From Oxytricha trifallax (Eukaryota; Ciliophora; Spirotrichea; Sporadotrichida; Oxytrichidae): a stretch of 64,000 bases of DNA. Both the position numbers and the translations under genes were made by a program. Below, piece after piece: positions 40,614-51,617 of this stretch (positions are counted from its first letter, which is position 1; each line of letters begins with the position of its first letter). The DNA is taken from assembly GCA_000711775.1 (NCBI GenBank), contig ARYC01018339.1, positions 17,070 to 81,069 on the forward strand. Reading direction: 5' to 3'. The notes under the pieces were generated by a model. The model worked only from the letters and a program-made list of their open reading frames with translations, ran no database searches and was not told the origin of the DNA.

Positions 40614-42064
40614 AATTCATACAAGCATAAGATTACAGTCATGTGGCAGTTCTCTGTATCTTATCTTTCTAAGTTGATGTTTAATTGTTTCTATTGTTAA
40701 TTGATTCTCAAAGATTGGCCTGATAATAAATGAGTAAGTAAGTTCTCTGAGACCTCCATTTATTTTATTTTTATCGAGATATTGTTTGATTTTCTGCTTT
40801 GAATCTCTCACACCCTTGCAGCTAAAGTGATCGTTTCTTGGCATATCTCTCTCTATTATTATTTCTGCTAGAGCCCAGATATCCCATTAAGTGTCTCCAT
40901 CTCTCCAATCCTCTCTCTCTGAGAATATCCAGGAGTGCCGTATACATTTCCTTATGCAGAGGCTTGCACTCTTCGAGCTCTGTTGAAATCAATAATATAA
41001 ACTCTAAGAGCTGAAAGTTCATCATGATGTTCTCTGGCTTTAAGTCTCTATGAACATAACCTAGATTGTGAAGCTCTTCAATCCCTTCAACTATCTGCTA
41101 TACTATCTAGCTAATTTATCTCTGACATCTATTGTCAGATATGAATTCTCTGTAAGTCATTTATAGTAAAGGAAGCCTGATGGCTGCATGATCTTTACCA
41201 ATTAAAATAACATCAATATAGATGATATGCCTCCACTCATTTAACTTTGCCTTTTAAAGAGCATAATACTCATTAGCAAATTCCATTTAGAAATTTATCA
41301 TCAGCAAGGAAGTAATTGAAAGGATATATTTTGCAAGCATATTATTCATCAGCAATGACTCTCTTATCTATTTTATCACATAGAGTGAGGGAGCCTTCTA
41401 GGCAAGAATCTAATTCAATAATTTTTAATATAGGAATCTTCATTGCCTCTATTTTAACCATGATTTTATTGATCTCAGAGACTGAAAGTTCTTGACTGCT
41501 TTCTTCATTTTAACTTACTTCTAGACTTCAACTCTAAGAGACTCCACTGGATTTCTTGATCTCCTCTTTTAGAGAAATCTATTCCCTGCAGGTTCATGAA
41601 TAAAGACAAAACTTTAATTGTGCTATTTCTTTAAGTGCACTTTGAGGTCTCTCATATGAGAATATGGCTTCTCACAGAACTCACAGACATACTTCCCATC
41701 TTTCTTTTAATGCTTAAGATATAACCTTGGCATATCGTTGTGTATATCTCTCAAGTGTCTCTTATAAGTTGACTTGTAATGGAAAACTTTATTGCATTCT
41801 TTGCATGAATAGTCAATTTTGGCTGGTAATTATTAATGCTTTAAGGAGGGTTGTTTAACCTTCTCCTCAATTTACACATCTTCTATTATGATCTCCTTTT
41901 TAACTTAATATTTAAATCTCAAACCTAGACTGGTCAAAGTTGTCATAAGTAGACTCCCACTGAGTACAAGCGTCTCTGATCTCTACTTTTCTTGGTTGCT
42001 AGAATGATAATTTTTATTGACTTTACCCAAGTAATGCCGCTATTCCCAAAATTTTAGCGCTCAT
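40614..42064 (-). CDS. TBE 2 zinc-finger/kinase-like protein, frameshifted
   Basis: ATG at 42064 (MSAKILGIAALLGQSQ) but TGA interrupts near 41868; the next frame carries two C2H2 fingers (CKECNKVFHYKSTYKRHLRD-IH and CEFCEKPYSHMRDLKVHLKK-QH). The kinase-like part ends with DIWALAEIIIERDMPRND and RELPHDCNLMLV, then TGA at 40614-40616. A one-base loss relative to TBE 3 near 40920 (GYSQRE versus GYFPEREDW) shifts the frame. Non-functional as read. Confidence 0.8.
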
Positions 42065-42239
42065 TTTAGTTTTCTGATATATTTTATTATAATAATGATA
42101 TAATATACCTAGATAAACTAATATAGTAGTGTATAAGACACTCTGGTAGATTCTTTGCTGAGAGGTAAGAAAATTAACTAACCATAAAAACGTAAGTTGA
42201 CATATTTTATCAGAATTTTATACATTTTAGTAAATTAAA

Positions 42240-42440
42240 ATACTCCTAATGAAGTTTAGTTTCTCTAGGAGGTCTTCCAAATCAAGTTTGAACTTAATTT
42301 GGAGGTAAAGTTATTAAACATTTTTTAATTTAAAATGCTCCTAATTGATTTTTAACCTTAAAATTTAACTCCTAATAAAGTTTGAACATAATTTGGAGGA
42401 CCTCCTAAAATAATTAAACATTATTAGGAGCAATTTAATG
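42240..42440. promoter_or_regulatory. Repeated CTCCTAAT / GGAGG motifs in TBE 2 intergenic region
   Basis: Several CTCCTAATnAAGT-like units with complementary AATTTGGAGG units between the divergent genes, in the same position as the stronger repeat set of TBE 1 (25640-25800). Probably a shared regulatory region. Confidence 0.45.
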
Positions 42441-42624
42441 GAGAAAGATTGATAAAAATGGAAATCAATCTGTGAAACTTTAAGTAAGTTTTTCAATCCT
42501 CTTCATTTCTTTTCAAGGTTGACCTCCAGTAAATCCTCCCTATTTAGTAGTAAGATTTTATTAAACTCAGAATTGATATCCATAATTTTAAATTTCATTA
42601 ACATTTCAAGAAAGAGGAAGCAAG

Positions 42625-43399
42625 ATGGAGTCTATGAATGATGCAATGAAGAGAATTTATATCAAGATTTAATAGGGAAATTTCGAAGTAAAGGGACCTA
42701 TATAGATATTTGGTATAGAAAGGTAAGTTCTTAAGTAAGATTAATAAATCCATTATAATTGGATTGTTCTTGCCAACTTAGGAGGGAACTAAAATCTCAT
42801 TCTTAAAAGGCTTACTGAGTGAAGACAAAAAAAGCTTTTAAGTCTAATGAAATCAGAATGATCCAGATACCTAACTACCTTGAAATATCAGTAACAAACC
42901 TCGATGATGATGCTATGAGTGATTCAGATGTTGCTCTCTACCTTCCATCAAAGCTATAACTCTCTAATAAGTTGCCAGAAAGAAACTTCTTCTTTGTTGT
43001 TCTTACAACTCTGAAACCTGAGTACTTAAATGAAGTTATTTAAGAAGCTCACAAGAAACGATACAGCATCTCTCCTGAAGAAAAAGAGAAGCAAGGTATA
43101 AAATAAGCGATACCTGGCTGTAGGAACTTCAAAAGCATCCTTTCATCTCAAGTAAGCTTAGTCTTATAACTTTATAGAAAAACCTGGTACTGCTATTTTC
43201 TTGATGAAAGAGCGCAGCAAGAAAGTCTCAAGTAAAACATGAATTGAGTAAGAGACTCTTCAAAGATTTCTAAAAGCCAGACGAGATGAACATAGATGCA
43301 GGAGCTGGCACTAAGAGAAGAAACATGGACCCAATCAAGCCTTAAGAGGAAGAAAAGAAAGAAAATCCAAATCCCTTTACGAGCAAATTAAATATGTGA
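42625..43399 (+). CDS. TBE 2 '22-kDa' protein, decayed
   Basis: ATG 42625 (MESMNDAMKR as in TBE 1). Contains CCAACTTAGGAGGGAACTAA equivalent of the LPTxEGTK motif, LPERNFFFVVLTTLKPEYLN and a C-terminus EMNIDAGAGTKRRNMD; ends at TGA 43397-43399. Introns at the two family positions are visible (GTAAGTT... near 42723 and GTAAGC...TATAG near 43154). Small indels shift the frame in exons 1 and 3. Confidence 0.72.
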
Positions 43400-43405
43400 A
43401 CTTAT

Positions 43406-44459
43406 TCAATCGTTTAAATCTAAAACTTATTTATATACACAAAACCTCCCTTCTCTTGCGCATACTTTAGCTTTATCATCGCTGACTCTCTTATTAGCAC
43501 TCTTAATAAAATCTACTGTATCTAATATGAAGTCGTACATTAAGTGATAGAGTAAAAGTTTCTTGTAGTGACCTTTCAATAACCCCCAATATAATTCAAT
43601 TCCATTGTACTGAGAGCAGTAAGGAACATTAAATACAAGTTTTATATTTAGCCTTTAATATTCCTTCCTTGAGTCTTTAGTTTAATGAACTGACAAGTTA
43701 TCAATGAATAGAATAATATCTTACTCACAGTACTGGTCTCTAAGTTATTGCAAGAACAAAATATATTTTTTAGTCTTTATAGAACGATGGTGAATAACAT
43801 AAGTCTCGAGGCCACTATCTTCACTTATTCCACCAAGAATAGCATGAGTTTAAACCTTAACCTTTTAATCAAATACTTCATTGTTGCTATACCTCTTATA
43901 CCAAGACCTTGATATGAAGGTATTAAAGGTGAATACTGAATCATCAGCGTGAATGAACTTTATATTATGCTCTTAAGCCCTCTGCATTTAATCGAATATA
44001 TAATTTAAATTATTCTTATAAATGGAACATTAAAGTCAATCACTCTCTTAATGCGATTGACTGACTTGTAAGATATTCCATTCTTTTTATGTATGTTAGC
44101 TATCGATTAGCAGATATGTGAAGCTCAGGAAATTGGCGATGAAACATCACAGCCCTATAGGCTAGAGAGAAATGAGCCCAGTATTTAAGAGTCTTATAAC
44201 TAATAAGTAGTCAATATGATGCTGATAAAATTTTAAGGGTCTCTTAGGCTTAGAATTAAGTTGCTATCTCTTTAAATTCAATACCTTCTGACAGTGAGAC
44301 CTCACAGATGCATGAGATTTATGGAGTAGCTTTGCTATAGATGTGTAATTAAGAATAGGTGAGTTGTCAATACATCCGTATTTATATTTAAAAACTAAAT
44401 CTATTTATTCACTACCATAAACTGACTCAAACCTTGCATACTCTCACTTAAACCACTAA
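43406..44459 (-). CDS. TBE 2 transposase, frameshifted
   Basis: DDE motifs remain visible (IHADDSVF, LFIDNLSVH, PYCSQYNGIELYWG), with MFHRQFPELHIS upstream. The frame breaks at least three times (near 44215, 44090 and 44010). Stop TGA 43406-43408. No clean start; the first recognisable frame is YARFESVYGSEQIDLVFKY near 44430. Confidence 0.8.
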
Positions 44460-44619
44460 TATCTAAACATTAAACCCCTACATAAACCCTGTTAAAACCC
44501 TAATAAAGTATGCGTTAATAGTCTACTTTTATCAATAAAAAACTCAATCAAACTACTGAAAGAGTTTTGTGGTTTTGAATGTAAGCAAGTATATTATAAT
44601 TAAATTATTAATATTTATT

Positions 44620-44682
44620 ATGAAGCTTCAAATTTCAACTTTATTTTCAACTAGAATAATATGCTTGGTGTTTGTTGCAGGT
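44620..44682 (+). CDS. Copy C block 1: signal peptide
   Basis: ATG 44620 gives MKLQISTLFSTRIICLVFVA, a signal peptide in the same style as copies A and B. The next block in the same gene appears only at 52029, after a 7.3-kb spacer. The TBE 2 right end is 43 bp upstream, so this gene's 5' flank has been replaced. Confidence 0.6.
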
Positions 44683-44715
44683 AATTTTAATTCTCAATTT
44701 TAATTACTGGCTTGT

Positions 44716-45395
44716 GTACCGGGTGTCTCCACCACCATACACTTTTTTTTATAGTATAAGAAAATTTAATTTTTAAAAATAAATGTGCAAAACTTGTCCA
44801 CTTTCGAATTAATGGCTGAAATTCAATATAGAATGGCAACAAGTCGTTCAAATAAAAAATTTGATTAAATTACTAGTTTACACATTAGGATGAGTAAAGT
44901 TACAATTAAATGTGCCTTTATCATAAAGTTCATTAAATTTTCACATGGATTCTGACATAAAAGGCTGTAAATATTTTTGCATTAAATAATTAAAATTAAA
45001 AACTATTTAGAATTTAATGACTAACTTTCATCTTTATTAAGAATTAAACATGGTCATTTTAGATTCAATCAAGTTTATTTGATATATTAAATTGTATTTA
45101 ATCAAATTTAATTCTTAATAAAGATGAAAGTTAGTCATTAAATTCTAAATAGTTTTTAATTTTAATTATTTAATGCAAAAATATTTACAGCCTTTTATGT
45201 CAGAATCCATGTGAAAATTTAATGAACTTTATGATAAAGGCACATTTAATTGTAACTTTACTCATCCTAATAGTTGCTAAATATTATTTTTTATTGCCTT
45301 ATTAATGAATTTCAGCCCAAATTCGACCAGGACTTTGACTATTTTTAAAATAAATTTTATATATAAAAAGTGTGGTGGTGAGACAGGTACCCCCC
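44716..45395. mobile_element. Foldback element with GTACC...CACCACCA tips
   Basis: The left tip (GTACCGGGTGTCTCCACCAC) is an imperfect inverted match to the right tip (GTGGTGAGACAGGTACCCCC reversed). Inside, arms of ~190 bp (about 44876-45065 and 45090-45270) are nearly perfect inverted repeats containing GACTAACTTTCATCTTTATT. No ORF. No exact target duplication could be assigned. Confidence 0.8.
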
Positions 45396-46640
45396 TAATT
45401 TATTTTATTTTGAGATTAAAAGTATTAATGCATAGTAATTATTCTTTTATAAGAAAAATATTAAACCATCCTTAAAAGCTATTTGTGTAAATTTTCATTT
45501 TTCACTTAAATTTATAATTTCAAAAATAAATCCTATTGAATTAATTTTATATTTTATTTATTTATATATCATCTGTATTTTTTATCATTTATTAATTTTT
45601 ACTTTAAAAATAAAAATAAAAATTCTGAAATCAATATTGAAACTAAAATCGAAAAATATTGAATTAATTTTATATAACTTGTTGCCTTAAAAGGTGCCAA
45701 TCAATTTATGATAAAAAAATTTTAACTCATTTATATTTATAATTCTTTTCTAATAAATTTTTAATTTCATAATTAAAAAAATATAGAGTCAATATTTAAT
45801 TTATATAACTTCCCTCACCCTAAACATTTAATTTAGATATTAATAATTATGTTTAAATATTATAATATAAATCGTATTAAAAATTAAAAATATTTACTAT
45901 TAAAAGAATAAGAGTTTTAATTGAGATGAGCGAGAGAAGTTATTAAATTAAGGTTTTAGATTTAAAACACTAGGAGCTGATAAATCATATCTTGATTTGA
46001 AAGACAAAAGAATTTCTTAATGAATTTAGACGCTATTTATATATTATTTCTTTGCCATTATAAATATAGAAAAAATAATAGAATTACAAAAGCTAACAAG
46101 CTTTTTTCGAGTTGAATTTAAATCATTTTTATGACACTTTTGAATATAAAATTATTAAAGAATTTATTCGCTTTATTATTCCTTTTTTTAAGAAATGCGT
46201 AAAAGATCAGGAGAATTTATTGCTATCATATTAATATATTTCATTTAAGTTCAAGTTAAATGTTTTTAAATAAAAAATAATAAACAGTTGATTAATTTCT
46301 AATATTAAACATATATAATCAACATTAGACATTAAATTAAAAATATGAAGATTGCAAAGTTTTGCTTGTTTTTGTGATAAAAAAAGAATTTTATTTTACT
46401 CAGGTTAATATAAACATCAATATAAGAGAAATATGTATTTTAATTTAGTTATTAGAATAATTGATGATAATGAATAGCTTAAGGTAAGGGGAATATGAAA
46501 ACGAGAAATGATGATTTCTAGTATTTTATATAATTATTATTACTTTATCTTTTGTTGTTGTTAACATTGAATGAGCGTATTGGATTTAGATCTAGTGATT
46601 ATGATTTTTGAATTAAAAATAAATATGCAAAGTGACTCTG
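45396..46640. other. AT-rich part of the copy C spacer
   Basis: AT-rich DNA with no coding signal or inverted repeat recognised. Confidence 0.6.
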
Positions 46641-46734
46641 ATCAATAGTGTGTTTAGCTAGGGGAGCGACTTTAGCTGTTTGAACCCATGTGACTCTCAT
46701 TGATGGAGGAAATTAATTAAAAAAATAATTATTC

Positions 46735-46893
46735 CTAGGGGTCTTGTCTATTGATCCCTTCCCACACCCCGACACGCCTCTTGAGACCCCAACTCTGCCA
46801 GAGCACAAAATGATCAGGGGAGTCCTGGGGGCATGTTCCTTGCTTTAACCGATGATGTGCAAACCAATGAAACCTATCATTATTTACTCTTTT
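46735..46893 (+). CDS. Orphan GC-richer coding block
   Basis: LGVLSIDPFPHPDTPLETPT, then PEHKMIRGVLGACSLLQPMM and CKPMKPII, reading through one TAA as Gln. GC-rich codon use resembles the island at 47445-49431 rather than copy C. Just outside the left inverted repeat. No homology recognised. Confidence 0.45.
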
Positions 46894-47193
46894 TCATTTA
46901 CTTTTTTAGGAAATTAAGAGTCGTATTATCATCAAGTACAGTCAGTTTTCATTTTTTCATTCAAAAGAGCATCTTGACTATCTTTAGCAATAGCATAAAT
47001 AGTTATATCATTAAAATACATTTTAATTGGAAAATTAAGAGGAAAGCAAGATAAATTTTAAATTATTAATTATAATTGCCTTTTTAATTAGAAATAATAC
47101 TAATTCAAATTTGATTTAACTTTAATTATTACCAAATTAAATAATTACTTAATAAATTAATTTAATACGAAGCTTTGTGCAGATTGTGCAAAT

Positions 47194-47209
47194 AAAACCC
47201 CAAAACCCC
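47194..47209 (+). repeat. Telomere-like C4A4 repeat
   Basis: AAAACCCCAAAACCCC directly inside the left arm, preceded by AAT. It resembles the left tip of a TBE lacking its first C, with a weakly TBE-like continuation (ATGAG, AGTGGTTGTAG). No matching G4T4 end is found before 50260. Either a relic TBE end or the footprint of a captured macronuclear chromosome end. Confidence 0.7.
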
Positions 47210-47301
47210 ATGAGATAAAGTGGTTGTAGAAATTAAATTTGAATTCAAATTAAATCAATATTATTATAAATATTTGGTTGCTTGTTGATTTGTGAAGAAC
47301 C

Positions 47302-47302
47302 C

Positions 47303-47329
<27 letters not shown>
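47302..47329. repeat. (AT)n microsatellite
   Basis: About 14 AT dinucleotides between the telomere-like repeat and the GC-rich island. Confidence 0.9.
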
Positions 47330-47334
<5 letters not shown>

Positions 47335-47444
47335 CCTAGTTAAAAAATGACTAGCAACCAAATTAAATGAGTGAGTATTTAAGACTTTTAATATTATTGA
47401 TCAAAGTTAAAAATTATTCATAATAGCTGTTGTACTGAGACCTA

Positions 47445-47895
47445 ATGGCTTCGACCTAGCCCTACATGCATGACCACTACGAGCCGCCTCTGACCTCGCC
47501 CTCGGTGCAGCTGCCGCCCTCCGTGCTGCCGCCGGGCATGCACCTTGAGCTGGGCGAAGAGCCCTTGATGAGCTGGTGGGAGCTGGCCCCGAAGATTGCA
47601 TGTCTACTGTAAAGCATCTCCCTCAAAGAGCACCCCAATCAGAGCTTCATGGAGATCCTGAAGACCCTCTTCAACGCACACACCGTCAATCACCACTGGG
47701 TCCACATTGAGAAGGAGATCGAGCGCCATGCTGGGAAGCAGAGACTTGAGCTTGCATTAAGGACACCAATCGAGAAAGAAGGGGACCCTATAGGAGCCTT
47801 AGATCCTGCGCTTGGTGATAAGAAGCAATCAGAATAGTTAAAGGGCGTGCCCAAGGTCAGAGGTGGGGGCCCTATTTAATATACACGGTAAAACT
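47445..47895 (+). CDS. GC-rich N-terminal coding segment, unknown protein
   Basis: ATG 47445 (MASTQPYMHDHYEPPLTSPS), Pro-rich, then LMSWWELAPKIACLLQSISL, FMEILKTLFNAHTVNHHWVH, EKEIERHAGKQRLELALRTP. It uses both TAG and TAA as Gln, so it is a native ciliate gene despite strongly GC-biased third positions. The frame stays open to TGA at 48024, but protein character ends near 47890 and the minus-strand gene begins at 47973. Function unknown. Confidence 0.65.
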
Positions 47896-47972
47896 AAATC
47901 AAACAGACTACCATTAACAAGCACATGTTCTCTTCACTCTAATTGGAATTGACGCAAACGAATCACTCGCCC

Positions 47973-48715
47973 TCAGTACTGCCCTTTGATGGATGTGCAG
48001 ATCAAGTAGTCCTTGGTGCATTGTGAGTTAGAAGAGCATGATGTAGCAACTCCATTTGCGCTGAGACTGTTGGTATAAGCGCAGGGACTGAAAGAGTAAT
48101 AGTGATAGAAAGTCTTAAATTCACTGCTTCCTAAACATAGATCAACTTCAACTCTCTTGGCATCTGAGCCAGCTCCCTTTGGTGCGAAGAAGTCGTACAA
48201 GAGCTCCGAAGTGCCAGAGTGGATGGGAACCCCATTGGTTGAGACGCCAACGAGCGCAGCGCGCAGTGTACACTACATCAAGATTCCTCCTCCCCATTAG
48301 TAAGAGCACTCCATCTTAAATGAAATCTTTGGCATAGTTGAGGAATCCGCAATAGCGTCCAGCACAGCAAGATAGAGGAAAAGGCTCTGGGCAGAGAGGA
48401 AAAGGCCAGTAGGCTTGGGAGATTCGTAGATGGAGACATTGCCACAATCAGCATCATCGTTACCATTACCAAGGAAATGTGCCCCCAAGCGCTCGCGCAA
48501 TGCCATGGGGTGGTCCACAAAATGAAGATGCTTAGATATCTCTTGAACCAAAACGAATTTCTTGGTCGGACATTTACCCCCCGTGCTCCAGAAGACGACG
48601 AATCGCGTGGTGCCCCTGGCCGCCCCCCAGTCGAGCTTTCGCCCCTTACTCCGTTGGCAATACTGAAATCCTTGAATTCAAAAAAGATAATGTCAAGACC
48701 AGGTGACCTGGCTTA
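47973..48715 (-). CDS. Cys-rich secreted or membrane protein segment, minus strand
   Basis: Open from about 48665 to TGA 47973-47975 with good codon character: FVLVQEISKHLHFVDHPMAL, DADCGNVSIYESPKPTGLFL, SFKMECSYQWGGGILMQCTL, IHSGTSELLYDFFAPKGAGS, VEVDLCLGSSEFKTFYHYYS and a terminal CTKDYLICTSIKGQY. The HSGTSELL stretch recalls the second catalytic loop of pepsin-like proteases (DSGTS) but with His for Asp; too weak for a family call. Upstream, IIFFEFKDFSIANGVRGESS reads in a shifted frame (48620-48715), so an MDS boundary or indel lies near 48610. Confidence 0.6.
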
Positions 48716-48763
48716 GCAGTGTGATGAGTGTACTCAAGACCAGACCTGAAGCCACTCCCAGCA

Positions 48764-49431
48764 ATGGTTCCTCAAGAGTCTCTCGATGACAACGACAAGG
48801 TAGTCTTCCAAACTTACTACAAAAGATACAGAGATGAAAAGAGCAAGGAGAATGCCTAGAACAAGACTTGGTACAGACTTCTCTTCCCACTCAGCGCTAA
48901 AAACGACACTGATAGAACATCTTCTACCGCCTACATTTCGCTTACTACGATGAGCTGCCACGATTCAAGGAGTTGATGAAGAAGTCGGGAGACCCTGTTG
49001 AGCACGAGGAAGAGGCTCACCTGGCTTGGCATTGGCAGGTGGTAGCAAGCCAGCGCGCAGACCTCCTACATTTCAAGAAGGATATCGAACTGTCCTGGAA
49101 TAAGAATGACTCCAAAGGATACAAGAAGGCCACACCCCAGTCGAGGACCCTGGAGCTCCATAACATGCTCAGGGACGTTATCGATGCATCGGAGGACGAA
49201 GTGATCTCCTTCATCAAGAAGACCTACCAGAGGTGCACCCTCATGCCCCGCAGTCTTATCACCCTACTGATTCAGCAATCGTCAAGCGCGGAGATTGGGA
49301 AACTCGCAGGCTGGCACTCAAAGGTCATCGAGCCCAAGGCACGGGAGGTCATGGAGCAGAACTACTCGGATGAGCACGAGAAGGCTGTGGAAGCCATTAC
49401 CAAGGAGATTGAGAAGTTGATAGAGTAGTGA
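48764..49431 (+). CDS. Hydrophilic protein segment, unknown, one frameshift
   Basis: ATG 48764 (MVPQESLDDNDKVVFQTYYK, then ENAQNKTWYRLLFPLSAKND). The frame shifts by one base near 48920 into IFYRLHFAYYDELPRFKELM, KKSGDPVEHEEEAHLAWHWQ, SEDEVISFIKKTYQRCTLMP, EKAVEAITKEIEKLIEQ and TGA 49429-49431. Charged and helical; no family recognised. May belong to the same gene as the 47445 segment, with the minus-strand gene inserted between. Confidence 0.6.
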
Positions 49432-49513
49432 TTTAATTTTAGTAGTTGGTCGTAATTAATAAATAAGTTGCATTTGTATTTCATTTTCTTTTTCGCTAAT
49501 TTCAACATACTTT

Positions 49514-50266
49514 TATATATTTATTAAAGCATATGGCTGTCTGTGTGCAAATATATTATTATTAATTATATATATTTACTAAGTTTTAAGATGGCCTGAA
49601 ATATATATTTGAATGAATAGAACTTTTCCATTTTAAAACTCCAAGCTTAGAAATGATTCAGAAATTTAAAAAAAACTCTATAAAGTATAATTACAGACAC
49701 GATTTCTTCTTTCTGGTGAAGGGTTCTGTTTTATTGAGCTTAGCTGGGAAGATTATTCAAAAACTTCAATCAAATTAAGCATCTTTAGCAGAGGTCAATT
49801 TATTTAGTGATGAAAAGAGCAACAATGTGTATATTCACATTAAGATTTCGAGAGACAACATTGGCATAAACAGAGAGTATTTCAAAAACAAGAATAGAGC
49901 TATTCTAATACTGCAGTGCAATCGTAACAACTAATGACTTACTCTGGAACAAAATTTATGCAGATGAAAAGGATTGCTTTGAGAGGAGAAGCTTCATAGT
50001 GCCACTTAAGGTAGAGAGCAAATCAGCAAAGCTTAAGTTCCCCTTCAATGTAGCATTTGGCAAACTATCCTTAGAAAAGATCTGAGGAGGAATGCATTTG
50101 AAGCGAAGGCACATAAAACAAGCCAGCTAAAGATAGCAACACTTAGCTGACGAGATACAGTTGCAGAGGATCGCGATTTAAATGACATCTTAAAACTTAT
50201 TAAATACATATATAATTAATAATAGTATATTTGCACAAAGGGAACCATATGTTTTAATAAATATAC
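49514..50266. repeat. Inner inverted repeat pair around a coding segment
   Basis: 49514-49572 and 50205-50266 are inverted copies (TATTTATTAAAGCATATGG; GTGCAAATATATTATTATTA). The right copy directly abuts the right outer arm of the 3.4-kb unit, giving a nested structure. Confidence 0.75.
49701..50085 (+). CDS. Coding segment inside the inner inverted repeat, one frameshift
   Basis: LVKGSVLLSLAGKIIQKLQS, NNVYIHIKISRDNIGINREY, NKNRAILILQCN, then a frame change near 49935 into NDLLWNKIYADEKDCFERRS, FIVPLKVESKSAKLKFPFNV, AFGKLSLEKI and TGA 50083-50085. AT-richer codon use than the neighbouring island. No family recognised. Confidence 0.55.
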
Positions 50267-50857
50267 TTTTGCACAATCTGCACAAAGCTTCGTATTAAAT
50301 TAAAATATTAAGTAATTATTTAATTTGATCATAATTAAAGTTAAATCAAATTTGAATTAGTAGTATTTCTTAGTAGAGGCAGTTATAATTAATAATTTTT
50401 AAAATTATATTGCTTTTCTCTTAATTTTCCATTTAAAATGTATTTTAATAATAATAATTATTATTTGAATAATGAAATGATTTTATTAAGAAAATTATAT
50501 TCGACTTAAATTCAAAATGAATCTTAAAGTCTAAAATGGATTTATCACTATTATAATATTTTCAATATTTTATAATTTTTTTGACTGCATTATTCGCTAA
50601 AAGTGAAGAAAAGACAATGAATGAAATGTATAATTTTAAATAATGTGAAGAAAATCAAGGTTAAAAAGTAATGTTTCAAATAATATTTATTCACCATTAT
50701 CAATTATTACATACAATTATAAAATATTCTAAATAATTTATCATTATATTTTTAAAGGTCTCTTGAATTTTATTATTTTGTAAATTTATCTTTGAATGTG
50801 TTTTAAATTATAATTTAATTTGATATACAATCTTTAATCCAATCAGACTAAAAATAA

Positions 50858-51496
50858 GGGGGGGGCCATATCTAAACCAAAGAAACAAACTTTTAATCAA
50901 AGGTTTTTTTAATAGTTTTAATAAGTTGGCGTACCTGCTCCGGATCAAAATAGGATCTGAAATAAGAAAAAAATATTTTCAAGTGCGAGAGATTTCTCCA
51001 AAGCATTAAAAATGCTTAAGATGAGACTCAGATATTATCATGAAATTACATTAATTTTTATATTTTTTTCATAATTTTTATTCATATTTTTTGCAATTTT
51101 AAACTATTTAACTTGCTCAAAATCTTGTTAATAAGTTATCTTGCACAATATTATATTATAAAAATTGCTATTTTAAATTATTAATGCAATATTTAAGTAA
51201 TTTATTTGTGTAAGATAACTTATTAACAAGATTTTGAGCAAGTTAAATAGTTTAAAATTGCAAAAAATATGAATAAAAATTATGAAAAAAATATAAAATT
51301 AATGTAATTTCATGATAATATCTGAGTCTCATCTTAAGCGTTTTTAATGCTTTGGAGAAATCTCTCGCACTTGAAAATATTTTTTTCTTATTTTCAGATC
51401 CTATTTTGACCCGAAGCAGGTACGCCAACTTATTAAAACTATTAAAAAAACCTTTGATTAAATGTTTGTTTCTTTGGTTCAGATATGGCCCCCCCC
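50858..51496. mobile_element. G-tipped foldback MITE, probable 8-bp target duplication
   Basis: Eight Gs then CCATATCTAAACCAAAGAAA on the left; its inverted copy on the right ends in eight Cs. Long inverted arms (each ~280 bp) meet near 51165. Flanks AAAAATAA at 50850-50857 and AAAAATAA at 51498-51505 (one base slip). Short plus/minus ORFs across it are by-products of the inverted arms. The half-copy at 40342 is the same family. Confidence 0.88.
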
Positions 51497-51617
51497 AAAA
51501 AATAATATTTAATATAAAGCACATAAATATGAGAATTATGCTAACCTTAACTCCCAAATCTTAAAGAATTACCATGTTGTTAATATTAAAAATTATTATT
51601 GTAAAAATACATTAAAT

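Larger units (their letters stand above)
40454..44577. mobile_element. TBE 2: telomere-bearing element
   Basis: Left end CAAAACCCCAAAACCCC at 40454; right end GTTTTGTGGTTTTG to 44577 with substitutions in the telomere repeat. Terminal repeats include TTTCAGTAGTTTGATTGAGT and its complement at 44535-44555. Flanks are ATT (40451-40453) and AAT (44578-44580), which do not match exactly. Same three genes as TBE 1, but a different subfamily, closest to TBE 3 at 62644. Several frameshifts indicate decay. Confidence 0.93.
47010..50449. mobile_element. 3.4-kb unit with ~180-bp terminal inverted repeats enclosing a GC-rich coding island
   Basis: Arm 47010-47191 is the reverse complement, with few differences, of 50266-50449 (shared AATACGAAGCTTTGTGCAGA inner edge, ATTAAAATACATTTTAA outer edge). 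Between them lie a telomere-like repeat, an (AT)n run, three GC-rich coding segments on both strands, and a second coding segment with its own flanking inverted repeats. No transposase recognised. Could be a composite or captured transposable unit, or MDSs of other chromosomes trapped in a copy C IES. Confidence 0.75.

Noticed and set aside
46648-46690. tRNA-like A/B boxes (TAGCTAGGGG and GTTTGAACCC)
   Set aside because: Spacing between them is too short for a Pol III promoter, and no cloverleaf is possible.
48477-48716. Plus-strand ORF overlapping the minus-strand Cys-rich segment
   Set aside because: The minus frame runs longer, has T/C-ending codons typical of real genes here, and ends at TGA. 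The plus frame is interrupted upstream by TGA.
48734-48961. Minus-strand ORF with a hydrophobic stretch
   Set aside because: Antisense of the Lys/Glu-rich plus segment; hydrophobicity is expected from complementing AAR/GAR codons.
51252-51564. Two overlapping ORFs on opposite strands
   Set aside because: They lie in the inverted arms of a foldback element and mirror each other.
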